A stretch of 64,000 nt of DNA, from contig NW_019211455.1 of NCBI RefSeq assembly GCF_002443255.2, forward strand, positions 59,706,764-59,770,763. The letters run 5' to 3'. This document shows, piece after piece, positions 11,446-21,494 of the stretch (the first letter of the stretch is position 1; every line of letters starts with the position of its first letter). This DNA is from Varroa destructor. Taxonomy: Eukaryota; Arthropoda; Arachnida; Mesostigmata; Varroidae. The translations under genes were made by a program, and so were the position numbers. Below the pieces are notes generated by a model, which worked only from the letters and a program-made list of their open reading frames with translations, searched no databases and had not been told where the DNA came from.

Positions 11446-11727
11446 CTATGCTAAACTAGCAAAGCGTGGTGTTTGTCTGCAGTTTAATGCCTTTTCCGCC
11501 CTCTTTCGTGAAAAATAAATATGTACATAACTCGTACGATTAATTTGACTAGATCGAATGGAATTAATTCTGTCGAACAATCTATTTGACATTATTACAC
11601 ATAGTGTGTACCGGTGAGCATGCAGCCAAGCCGTCATGTCTATAGTTATAGCATTATGATCGGACTTAGTCAAAGCTTTAAGTCGTATAGGGTGAAAAGT
11701 CCATGAAACTCCTGAAAAGGGCCTCAA
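11446..11727 (-). mobile_element. Possible LINE endonuclease remnant
   Basis: A 93-codon minus-strand open stretch containing LKALTKSDHNAITIDM (residues 16-31). S-D-H-N-x-I is the conserved C-terminal signature of the AP-endonuclease domain of non-LTR retrotransposons, where the His is catalytic. Only this one motif supports the call and the flanking residues do not clearly match, so a chance hit is quite possible. Confidence 0.25.
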
Positions 11728-11749
11728 TTGCTAGGTTCACTTCTGCTAT

Positions 11750-13150
11750 CAACGGCCTGTTATCTGATATCTAATATCAAATGATATTAAGAAACAATAT
11801 TTAAGAAAATGCTCTGTAAGTTAGTGTGCTTGCAGATTCCGATTTATATAAGTCAGAATTTTGTTAGAAAGTTTATTTACAGGTGTGAACTAGATGTAGT
11901 TGAAAATCACTATATACTTTATGCGAAAATTAGGAAAGAAAAATCCATTTCATTTAGTAGATATTCGTTACACCCTTTTCCGAAAACTCAAATCGACCCT
12001 ATGAGACATCTGCAAAGTTTGTCTAAGTTAGACAGAAAAGACACTAATGAACAACTTATCGTAATTTCGATAGAAATAGTTTTACAGCCTTAAATTTAGT
12101 ATAAATGGTACCTCAAGCAGACATTACGGGTCAGTTACAGAGCGAGACTATCTTAAATGTGAAGCGGTTGAAGGGATTTAGTTATTCCGTGAACTTTTTT
12201 GCTTAGTTTTTTCTTCCCCAAACCAAGTGTGCATATACGAAAAACCCCGAAAAGACGTCTATTAGTGCGGTAGTTATGAACTTCTCCTTAAGTAGCTTTG
12301 GTGCTGGTTGAGGGACCGCGGATACGTTTGGAAGGATCGCTCAAATAAATCGTATAAAGCTGAGAGTATCACGCCTTTTTTAGTATATCATTCTTGTTGC
12401 TTTATTATAAGATACTTCATTAGGATTTATACGGATAGGTTCATGTAGCAAACCATAATGAATTAAGGACTAACTACGCCCTTAGGCAATTCGATTAATG
12501 CACTATTCTCTGTAGACAATAACTGCTATAAACCGCTGGATAAATACATGTTGTAGAAAGTTTTGCTTGAAAACGAATCACTATTTACCGTCACATCGTA
12601 ACACTCTCACACGTAGAAGTTCGAAAAGCGTAGATACGTCTGAAAAGCTGCATGTTTACGTAAATCACTTGCAACCGGCGTAATGTGAAAATGGCTTTAA
12701 TGACTTCACGGCAAATAGAGTGAATAACAAACTGCTGTTACGTATACCATAGGCCTTCTGCTGAACTAAAGTCCTCGTTGACTTCCTTCAGGCTATACAT
12801 ATTGCGTTTTGTCTATTTTCGATTTTCCTTTCATTGCGGACACAGCCTCAGAAATAGGTTGTTAGAAAGTTAGTAATCTTTTTTAAGAACAGAACTTAGA
12901 CTTATTTTCTAGATTACGTCTTATTGTAGTAAGCGACAACCTTTAAGCTGCTATTTCCAAGGTAACATCCAAAGGCATATTCGTGATTTACTTCTGTGAA
13001 AACACAAGCACAGATTAGGTATTGCCGTTTTTATTAATCGTTGATTGACCTTTTAATAACTGATCGAAGATTAAGGGCTGGCAATCACAAAATTGATCAT
13101 CAATCAATCACATTTTTTGTAAATGATTCCTAAGACAAATCAAATATTTA
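11750..13150. other. No gene recognised
   Basis: Contains a 94-codon plus frame at 11809-12093 and a coding-like plus stretch at about 12125-12370 (for example NPEKTSISAVVMNFSLSSFG), neither of which matches a family I know. The rest is AT-rich without structure. Confidence 0.25.
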
Positions 13151-13159
13151 CAAATAGCT

Positions 13160-13640
13160 GAATCCTCACATGTTTTTCTTTCAAGAAAAGCTAAAAACCT
13201 TTTGAGGCATGTTCTTTCAAAATGGTGAAAACCTGCGTAAGATGAACGAAAATTTTTATTATCTCAAAAAAGCTATTCCGTCCAACTTTTATCTTTCTTT
13301 TTTACGACAAATCTCGGTACATCCGTTTAGCATTTGTTCAATGACCTGCAACAATAAGTGGCTCGATACGAGCAATCTGGAGAAACCGAGCAGAAGAGAA
13401 GGTTTTTGTACCCCTCACCCTTCCTATTGCAATTCGGATTTCTAATAGGGTATTAAAGTGTGTGATACTCATAATTGAATTTTAAGCATCTACGGTTTTC
13501 ACTTACGTTCAAATCTAGAATCCAACCTCCAGTCCCAGCGCTATTACTTCACGATCTCGAAAACATTATAATGCCATTTGAAAACCTAGTAGACCAAATC
13601 TTATAGTTTGCAATAAGTTTTTAAAATACGACGCTTAAAC
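13160..13640 (+). mobile_element. Mos1-like mariner transposase fragment
   Basis: The open stretch 13209-13445 aligns with the middle of a mauritiana-type mariner transposase. ENLRKMNENFYYLKK sits where the family has ELNERQ..RR.., and PFSICSMTCNNKWLDTSNLE corresponds to FLHRIVTGDEKWIYYDNPKR, with the first catalytic Asp position reading N. Further on, PALLLHDLENIIMPFENL (about 13537) is a fair match to the LLHDNARPH box, with that Asp kept. The C-terminal third is not recognisable. The match is through pattern rather than identity, so confidence is moderate. Confidence 0.45.
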
Positions 13641-13644
13641 CCGT

Positions 13645-14310
13645 AAATAGTTGCTTTTTAAACTCAGTTCTTCAAAAAAGGCGTGCATGGTTTTTCAAAA
13701 CAATTTTTTTAGACCCCTTCAAAAGATTCTTAAGTTGTAAAAGTAGTTTAAAAGACCTACCGAACATTTTGTTTGTCACTAACTCAGTTATGCTTTTCAG
13801 CAATAATTTGATGTTGCATATTTATAATTTGCCGAAAACCAGTAAAAATGAGCAGGCGTTTTTTTTACAACGAACATGTCCACTTCATTAACGGAGATCG
13901 AAAGTGAATATTTGAAACCGGCCTTGAATGTTCACTGTGTAGTGGCACTCCCTACAAGCATGTAGAAATAAACTAGGTAAATACTGTTCTGTAAAGCAGG
14001 GTACAATGATAGGTAAGCTGACGGGCATAAAATCATTCGTCGTTTGCATCGTGGCTTCTACCGTTTATGCAGTCGCCGTTGCTGGTGCTTGATTGACAGA
14101 CCACTGTGTTAAGGTAGGCGAGCGACATTGACTAAGGCTGTCCACAAACTAATCATCAATCGAACTTCTTTGGAATAATGATTTTGTTTGACGTTTGACG
14201 TTTTTGTTTGACGTTGCTAATACTATCATTCTTCTAACTAGTATATCGTACTTAATTAAAACACATTTTAATTAGGTCAAAGAGAAAGACTTACAGTCCG
14301 AGTGTGGTCA
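13645..14310. other. No gene recognised; TTTGACG triplication
   Basis: The 7-mer tttgacg occurs three times at 14187-14193, 14194-14200 and 14207-14213, the first two being perfectly tandem. No coding or RNA signal. Confidence 0.4.
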
Positions 14311-14311
14311 G

Positions 14312-14385
14312 CCTTCGTTTCGCGTTGGGAACCAGTCGCTTGATGGAACATGTAACGGCGTTGCCGGACACAGAACTTGAAACAT
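14312..14385 (+). mobile_element. SINE copy 1 (body only)
   Basis: Carries the shared 3' body of the SINE family in this window: cgtttcgcgttgggaaccag, then CTTGATGGAA, then taacggcgttgccggacac and a cttgaaac end. The tRNA-like head is missing. It faces copy 2 about 490 bases downstream in the opposite orientation. Confidence 0.7.
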
Positions 14386-14870
14386 TTAGTCGTTCAATAT
14401 ACATAAATATCACTCAAGTTTGGTTTTGGCTGCTGCCGTGGGCTGAGTGAAACTTCAGTTTCCCGAATTTCTTGGGTTAATATTTGGAGAGGGAATTTCC
14501 GAGACTTGCTTTTGTAATTTGTCAATGTGTACGTATGCTTTACTGATGTAAGGATGAGGCAAATGATGGTAAACACACTTTGTTTCCTTCAAACAAACAA
14601 CGAAGCATGATAAGAAAAACTATCTGAACACTTTCAAGGAGGCTATTCGCTATGTTTCTCCTAGATTTCTGCTGTGTTCACTTTGAATTAGGTTGCACAC
14701 CTAGGTTTCTGCCGCAGCAGGAAGCAGTTCATTTCGTGTCGGTAAGCGGCTTCTCCATTTTCTAAATATTGCCATATAGCTACGTTTTGATGAAATCATT
14801 TGTTTCTCATAATACCAACGAGCAACACCGGTCACACTGAACAAAGTAATTAAATTAGGAATATCTCTAT
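14386..14870. other. No gene recognised
   Basis: Spacer between two oppositely oriented SINE copies. The 60-codon minus frame at 14394-14576 has no known motif. Confidence 0.3.
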
Positions 14871-14871
14871 G

Positions 14872-14996
14872 TTCTGAGTTTTGCGTCCAGTGTCGCCGTT
14901 AGACATTCCATCAGACGGCTGGCTCCCAGCATAAAACGAAGTCTGTATCTGGACTAAGCTTAGCAGGCAAATACGTTACCCACTAAGCGATCACGG
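14872..14996 (-). mobile_element. SINE copy 2
   Basis: Minus strand. It begins with a tRNA-like A box (gatcgcttagtgggtaacg) and the stretch tatttgcctgctaagctta, then goes directly into gttttatgctgggagccagc, CGTCTGATGGAATG, the body motif taacggcgacactggacg, and ends near ctcagaac. The B-box part of the tRNA head present in copies 3 to 5 is deleted here. The conserved body end compared with copy 5 fixes the 3' boundary. Confidence 0.75.
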
Positions 14997-15267
14997 ATAT
15001 AAGTTAGGAATACCTTAAACGGTTTATGTAAATATCAAGAACAAATTTGCAGTTTTACAGTGTTGCCAAAAATAGAAAACAACAAAGATACCTTTATCCC
15101 CCTAAACCAAATAAGTGCACTGGAAATAAGCAAATCGTACATATCGATCGACGCATGTGAACGCCACAGTAGTTGGTAGACTCCCAAGCTAGTGGGCGTA
15201 CCTCGTATCATTTAATAAACTTGAGCAATTAAGTGCCTTAAACATAATATTACGACGTATATGTACC

Positions 15268-16050
15268 ATGGAGAGCTTAAATTCGAACGTTTTTTCAATT
15301 GGCCGCGTTCGATTTCACGATCAAGTTCATAGGGAACCTATACTACCAGATGAAAGACCAGTTTAAGAAGGATCTAAACAAAACCGCAAGCCTGGCTTAA
15401 AATAGTACTTCATAATCGGGCAGAAAGCAGCTATTATCTAATTTCACCACACGCAATGAACCCCTGCCGAGATAATAAGCTTCCTTGGTTATCCCAGATC
15501 GACAGTATGGATTCCAACTAGGCATCGTGCTGTGGGAGAAGCAAAGGCAAACTTCAGCCCAAGTCAAGGGAAAGTTCGCGACAGAAGAAGTGCAGACTTG
15601 AAAGTTCCTAGACACCATCTAAGAGTACACCTCCGGCGATCCTTCTATTTACATTAGATGCGAAGAAATTTAACGAGAGTATGGCTGCCATATCACTGAC
15701 TGTTAGCGGAGACCTCAGGTACACGTTATGTGCCATAAAGGTTAGACAAATGCCCTCTGAGGCTAATAAAACTTTGAAACTTACTCTATGCCGTTTGCTT
15801 TTCAGTTTCCTCAAAAACAAAAACGGCAAGTTAGATTCGATTCCACTTTAACGAGAAAATGTTCATTCTCAATATGAAAATCAAGCGCAAGTTAATGTTT
15901 TGAGCGCGTAATATAGGAGATACCCCCTGGGTATGATATACTATGTATAGAGCGTGACTAAGCGAAAGTCCATCAAGTCTCAGTATGACGACGTTGACTT
16001 GTTCAGTTTTGTTACCTAGAAGACATTCGCGCAATTACGTAACGACTCGA
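15268..16050 (+). mobile_element. Mariner-like transposase fossil, second lineage
   Basis: Transposase of the Tc1/mariner superfamily, of a lineage with the helix-turn-helix consensus I-I-x-x-H..G.(S/T)PAEII...GYP+STV. At about 15433-15510 one frame reads TPAEIISFLGYPRSTVW. A second frame gives MAAISLTVSGDLRYTLCAIK and VRQMPSEANKTLKLTLCRLL (about 15679-15800), which fits the inter-domain helix region. A third frame has FHFNEKMFILNMKIKRKLMF (about 15844-15900) followed by ARNIGDTP, matching the first catalytic segment, with the Asp changed to Asn at 15850-15852. An ATG at 15268 begins a plausible N-terminus. After about 16050 the second and third acidic regions cannot be found, so the copy is 3'-truncated or too decayed. 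No terminal repeats seen. Confidence 0.75.
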
Positions 16051-16054
16051 CTAA

Positions 16055-16600
16055 CGTATTAGGCAAAAAATTGAGGCTGTAATCGAAATTAACAGGGATT
16101 ACACTGAATAAACATAACCGCCTCGGATGAAATTTTCAACATGTACAAAGAATGCGTTGAATTTTTACGAAAATGCCTTCACTAAATCAATCACCCTATA
16201 TATATAAGGTTACCTGAGCAGTTTCTTTAATTCCTCATACCAATGTTTGGCTAATTTTTACCGATTCTAAAAAGAATGGCTATTCCTCAAACAAATATAT
16301 GCTAGAACAGCGCATAATACAAATTGATATATAGATGGGCTCTACAGGTAATAAATGTAATTTTTAAGTTTCGCGATTGACTCTAAATGGCCGAAATTAA
16401 AAGAAAATGAACAGAAAGCTGTTTCAGTGTAGAAACGTATGAAATGGGTGATGTTTGCTTGTGTGTATATGTATATGTATATATTGTATTGTTAACCACG
16501 CACGATCACAGGTGAATAAACGAGATGATTAATAACAACGGAGTCAAATACTTTTTTTAATTATTTGATGTCGTTCATTTCTCTTTTTTGTTTTTCTACG
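16055..16600. other. No gene recognised; TATATG microsatellite
   Basis: AT-rich, with an imperfect TATATG/TA tract at about 16461-16485. Confidence 0.4.
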
Positions 16601-16614
16601 TGAAAGACATTGCT

Positions 16615-17360
16615 TCATATTGGAGAAGCTGAATTCGACAAAATAAGCCAGCAAAAGCAACGGCAGTGGCACCAGCAACAGAGGAGGCACTGTTGTTCCG
16701 AGGCGCTGGCGGATGAAAGTTGGCTTCGGCAGGCGAACAAGTCGGGCTCTAGTGGGCCATCCTGCTGAATAAGTTGCCGACTCGGGCTTGCTCTCCTCAT
16801 TTCGACAAGCGGCTTTGAGGCAGCCTCACAACGTCTAAGTACTCCTAGCCGAAGACAGACTTGCTACACATAGTATAGCACAGTGTCTGGCTACGTCATC
16901 GGGGTAACAGAAGGCAAGCAGTTAATTCGGCAGGCCTGGGCTCCGCGAGGAACCGGTCGCAGTGGCATCTTAACTAACTAACGAGCCAAGAAACGTTCCG
17001 GCGCTTTACCGTTTCTCACTAAGCAGAGAACATGGCAAAGAAGTCACACAACACAGCCAGAGCCGCTGACTTAAGTTTAGTCGAGCCTATGTCCGAGCCG
17101 TGAACTCGACAGCGAAACGGAGCCTCGCTTGCTGCTGGCCCGTTTCAAATCGGGACAGGCTATTGCATTGGAAGGCAACGGCGTCATTACAGTTATTGCT
17201 GTTCTCCTGCTTCTTTTTCGCTTGTATCTTCCTACTTCTGCTTCTACTGGCGCTTCCACGCTTTGGTGAGGAGAATACAGCTGACGAATAGCGAACGCCG
17301 CGCACTGCAGTATATCCCGACCCGTCGTAGAGGACATTTCCACTTCCTTCCTTTGCGCTT
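16615..17360. other. GC-rich island with open frames on both strands
   Basis: About 750 bases near 50% GC in a window of about 35%. Several frames stay open: minus 16615-16800 (61 codons), plus 17100-17291 (63 codons, with a run of Leu/Phe) and minus 17077-17343 (88 codons, Arg/Lys/Ser-rich). The openness is partly a by-product of few AT-rich stop codons, and no domain is recognised. Possible explanations are a promoter/first-exon region of an unannotated gene, a GC-rich mobile element such as an LTR, or a structured RNA. No CpG count, TATA box or splice donor decides between them by eye. Confidence 0.35.
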
Positions 17361-18770
17361 ATCAGCTAGGAGAGCAGCACAATTGCAACTTCTGTCGATT
17401 TAGTAAAAGTTACGTTTGTGAGCTTCTATTTGCACCTCTAACTCGCAACCGCTTACAAGATAAAGAACACGGTGAAAGCCCTCAACTAGTCAAACAAGGA
17501 ACTCAAATTTTCAATAATAGACCTGCTATTGCTTGCCTAGACATAGGATGATAATACAAGAGGCATACAACGTATGTATACTACATAATCACACCGTGTT
17601 AATAAAAATGTGACATATTTGTTGGAGTCTCGGGTTTCGCACGAAGATGCGTAGTTGTTTCGCTCCTGTTACTACCCCTATTGCTAAATAGCCATCTTTA
17701 CTAGTTGGGCATGGGTTGTGTGTCTCTAGGGTAGCTGTGGTCTTTGTCTCCTTGTCGTTATGATGCTGCACTACAAAAAACGGGCAGCACTGAAAGATGG
17801 GCCGTTAAAGAAGTGAAAAGAACCTTGATCAGGGTAGGCGAGCGACCCTCTGGCGAAAAAAATTGTCTCCCGAGAGAGGTTGGATTGTCTAGAGTTCCTT
17901 GTAATCATTCTGCTAATAACGTGAACTGCGGTCGGTCCTATCTAAAGATCAGTGCAGATGTTTTCAATAGACTTTGTTTCCTTTGTTATTAATAAACAAT
18001 AAGGAACTCCGTAAAAAAACTAAATCTTAAGGCCATTGAATATCGGCTCCAATATTGGTTAGCTAATACAGTATGTAAGCACCTAAGTGTGGGTTAGATT
18101 TCCATAAGAGTCAGGTGATCATATTTTTGTACAAAAAGCATCATTGATCTCAGTAAATAAGCTTGCTATCTCTGCTCCAAGCTTTCAGTGCTAAAAAGAA
18201 GCCTATAACAGTAGGACAGACTCAATAGCCGACGACAACAAACTATGCCTCAATTTGAATATTTGACCCTCGGTCTGTTCCTTTAGATTAAGATTCATGG
18301 AATCATTTATTGTCGATTGAATCGGTCACGTCGAATTTAGTTCCACAAAAATACAAAAATTCACCTAGATTTTATCATTATTTAAGGACAGATCCCCGCG
18401 GACTATCAAATTAATTCATGTACGTATAAAACACATGTATATTAACTGAAGCTTTAACTAAATTTCGAGCACGGTGAAATCAAATATGGTTGAGCTTGCA
18501 ACAGCTGGAATAGGGTTCATGCAACCCTAATGGTTCTCATACATGAAAGGGCGGAACCTTATATTGCAAAAAGCAACTGACAGGCTGGAACTCGATCACA
18601 CATACACCAACAAGCAGCAATTTTTAAAATTGCAATCACTGCGTATATTCACAGTGCCCATTGTGTGATTTACCAAGTACAATAATACTCAGTCGTCAAC
18701 AATTACCAACAGCTGACTACGTAACAGTAAAAAACGTGTTTTGTTAATTCGTATTAACAACATACAATGA
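17361..18770. other. No gene recognised
   Basis: An open stretch of 82 codons (plus, 17744-17992) overlaps a 60-codon minus frame. Both have ordinary-looking composition but no motif. The remainder is AT-rich. Confidence 0.25.
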
Positions 18771-18779
18771 GAAAGACAA

Positions 18780-19190
18780 AGCAGCTAATTGCACAACGTC
18801 GGTATCGCACAGCAGTAACTAGGTGAATATGTTGAGGAAGAAGTACAATGAACAAACGAAGTGGTGAACACGCTGCAAGAGCGGCAAGGTTCGAGCACAT
18901 ATGCAAGTTTACTATTTCGATGCAGGGATTTGAGGGTCTTCAGAGATGACGGAACAGATCTTTGTATTCAATGGCTACAAGATAAGTAACACTGCAAATG
19001 TGCACAACTCGCTTAAGATACGGTCCGAGAGGGGAACGATGTGAGACAACCTTAGATAAACTAATGAAGATACTTACGGAATGAGAAAGAAAATTAGATG
19101 ACGGAGAGAAAAGCTATAGTAATACGGAAATATATCTATTTCGTTTCATGTGTTATAATTATAGGCAGTTATGCAGAAAAAGATATATTA
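18780..19190 (+). mobile_element. Ty3-type gag-like remnant
   Basis: Two successive plus frames read EVVNTLQERQGSSTYASLL then CRDLRVFRDDGTDLCIQWLQ (about 18855-18975) and, after a frame change, RYGPRGERCETTLDKLMKIL (about 19018-19077). The order R-x-L-R-x-F-x-G..(x)..W-L-x-D followed by x-x-(E/R)-R-E-T-x-x-K-(I/L)-x-x-I-L is what I know from capsid regions of some Ty3-type gag proteins. No zinc knuckle is visible. The inference rests on pattern only. Confidence 0.35.
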
Positions 19191-19199
19191 AGCACAAAA

Positions 19200-20380
19200 A
19201 ATTCAAGTTAGCAGGAGCTGAAGTAGAAAACCGATGATGTAAACAACTAATGTCATATAATGAAACTGGCCTTAAAAATGAAGTTGGGAAGTCGAGATAC
19301 TTATGTAGAGTTACGTTACTGTAGGCCGCAAATTAAAACCTTGGAACTGCACTACGCTTTAGTCTAGGGTTTTTCTCAAAGAGCATGCATATCGAGGGCA
19401 TTACGCCACTAAGATGGCTATGCCTTCTGCTGCCAAAACCATTTTAGGACTAGTTTGTAAAATAAAAAGTAACAATTAACTGAAAAAGCAGCAGAAGAGA
19501 ATGACTGCATGGTGGGCACATATATGGCCAAGATAATATCACAACGCCGTTACGTTCGATGCCTTAGCCAACCTAAATTAAATTTTGTGTAAATGTGCAT
19601 AATGGTGACAATTTTTGGAAACCTAACTAAAATGCATTAGCGGGTTTAGCTAGCATCGTTGCTCTCTGGTTGTGCAGTAAATCAAATGTATATTCATTTT
19701 GCAAATTCTAAAAAACACATTTTTTTAATACTAAATTATATATGTATGTACGTAGCGAACATTTGGCATATTATATATTGAAATTGGAGTACCTAACTTG
19801 CTTTTATCCGTCAAATTAAAAAAGCGACAACCAGGTTTAACCTGAGGAGGAAATTTCCCGTTTAAAGGCGCAAAACCGTTTAACCAATAAGAATCGTTTA
19901 AAAGGTCAAGATAAGTCTCTATGAAATTCTAACGATGTTATCAAATTAAAGATGTTTAATAAATCTTTTACATCAGTGTCCTTATCGTTCCGTACTTATG
20001 CGAATGTCAGCTAAGATCATACATCACACCTTAGATCTCTTGAGTTTTCTAACGATGAAATTTTAAAAAAGGCACTTGGAAAATGTATTTGTTTCGTTCC
20101 AGATGGAATTTCACTGGTACTCAAAAAAATGTTTTCTAATATTTTGCGAAAACCATAATCGCTTATATTTTGTCGTGACGGTGGGGTTATGGAGTACTGC
20201 AAGTATAAATACATTTATGCTTACAAGGAGTTCACGCTCCCCAGTTGCCAAGTGGTAAGTTCAATAGTCAATCGCGCCGATAATTTTCAAAAACTTCGAA
20301 TTGATTAATTGGTTTTAATTGGGTAAATACTTTGACCAGCATTTGACAAGATAAGGCACTTTGTGTTAATAAAGAAACAT
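19200..20380. other. No gene recognised
   Basis: AT-rich stretch with short frames only. A 65-codon minus and a 60-codon plus frame at 20017-20258 overlap each other and match nothing. Confidence 0.3.
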
Positions 20381-20384
20381 AAAA

Positions 20385-20880
20385 ACAATGAAGGTTGACC
20401 TCCTTCCTTTCATCCTGGAGAAAATCACCTGACCAGCCGAGTATATGTGATGAAAGTGAGTAGCACATCTACTTTTTTGAAACCATTTCTGCATTCCCGC
20501 CTAATATCTACCCAGGGCTGAGTTTTAGGTTACTATCTTTTTGTATTTTCATTGAAGGATGAAATGGTAATCTTCTAGAGTACTGCATGTAAGCTCTGTG
20601 TAGACGACCTAAAGTTATTTAATGCAAACTGATGACAGAGAAGGTCAAAGAAGATTGAAGGTAGCGATTGATGGAATTTTAGGATGCTGAAAAAAATGCG
20701 CATATCCGTTTCTGAATGTGCCGTTTTCTGATCAGAACCTTTTCATATTTCATAGATTATAAATGGCGAAGAGTTTTTTTTAGATAACGCATTTAAAGAT
20801 CTAAAGATTGTGTCACTGCTTCAGCTTTATTTCACGTCACTTACAAGAAGTAGTGGACATTTGGCATCTTAGTCAACGCA
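20385..20880 (+). mobile_element. Non-LTR (jockey/CR1-like) reverse transcriptase fossil
   Basis: Middle part of a LINE reverse transcriptase. HLTSRVYVMKVSSTSTF (about 20425) fits the NR.QRV.V.G..S segment. PGLSFRLLSFCIFI (about 20512-20553) fits the QGSVLGPLLFLIFIND block. The catalytic Y-A-D-D box reads CVDD at 20597-20608 followed by LKLFNAN, so both aspartates are kept. IINGEEFFLDNAFKDLKIVS (about 20756-20815) fits the Y.INGE.L....FKDLGV segment that follows in this group. A stop after LKLFNAN and at least one frame change show decay. Neither the endonuclease upstream nor a 3' tail was found. Confidence 0.75.
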
Positions 20881-21129
20881 CTTTGTTTTTGGTTCTTTTT
20901 TTTTAAGTAGACAGATGTCTTCATGTGGATCTTAAAATGCATCTCAGAATGGTTGTACAAGCTGAATGGGCGAAACACGTCTGTTATTGAAAAATAAAAG
21001 GCAACTTTCATTAATACTTCCGGGCTTGATAAAGCAGGATTATAGAGAATGTAAGCCAAACAGATAGACCTGACGTTGACACAAGCGTTTTGCTTTTGTT
21101 ATTCGCTTTTTACGCGACATCTTAAATGC

Positions 21130-21490
21130 TTAAAGGCAGAGCTACAATTGAAGAAAAATTTGAAATCCCAATGGTGTTTTGGAAAATACTACGTGAGAAG
21201 GCGAGGCTTTTATGGATGCTGCTAAGTAAAACGATAAAGACATAATAATTGAAGTATATGGCTGAAAAACGAAGGTAGTTAACTACTGCTGTGTCATCTT
21301 CAGATCGGCCAGATTGTCACATCCAAATGACCTCTCTCCAATGAGGGCGGACCTGCACAACCTATCAGCAATCTAAGTTCCCAGCAAGGGTACAGAGTAA
21401 TATTAACTTGTATGGGATTCAGTAGTTACGCGCCTAACGACCGTTCCCTTCCATTCACGCTAGCGTAACATATGTCATTTTCAGTCCAAA
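21130..21490 (+). mobile_element. Possible second Ty3/gypsy thumb fragment
   Basis: Frames read KAELQLKKNLKSQWCFGKYY (about 21132), like the L.L...KC.F....V.+LG segment, then TCMGFSSYAPNDRSLPF (about 21408-21458), like the FLG.SSYYRRFIPNFS block with several substitutions. Spacing between the two is roughly right. Each match alone is weak and no catalytic box was found. Confidence 0.3.
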
Positions 21491-21494
21491 CATT

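Noticed and set aside
14872..14996. CTGATGG in the SINE body as a possible hammerhead ribozyme
   Set aside because: The core needs CTGATGA and a GAAA on the other side of stem II. All copies have CTGATGG or TTGATGG and no GAAA at the right place.
14111..17842. 13-mer gtaggcgagcgac shared by 14115-14127 and 17835-17847
   Set aside because: Exact 13-mers are expected by chance within a 64-kb window, and the flanks do not match.
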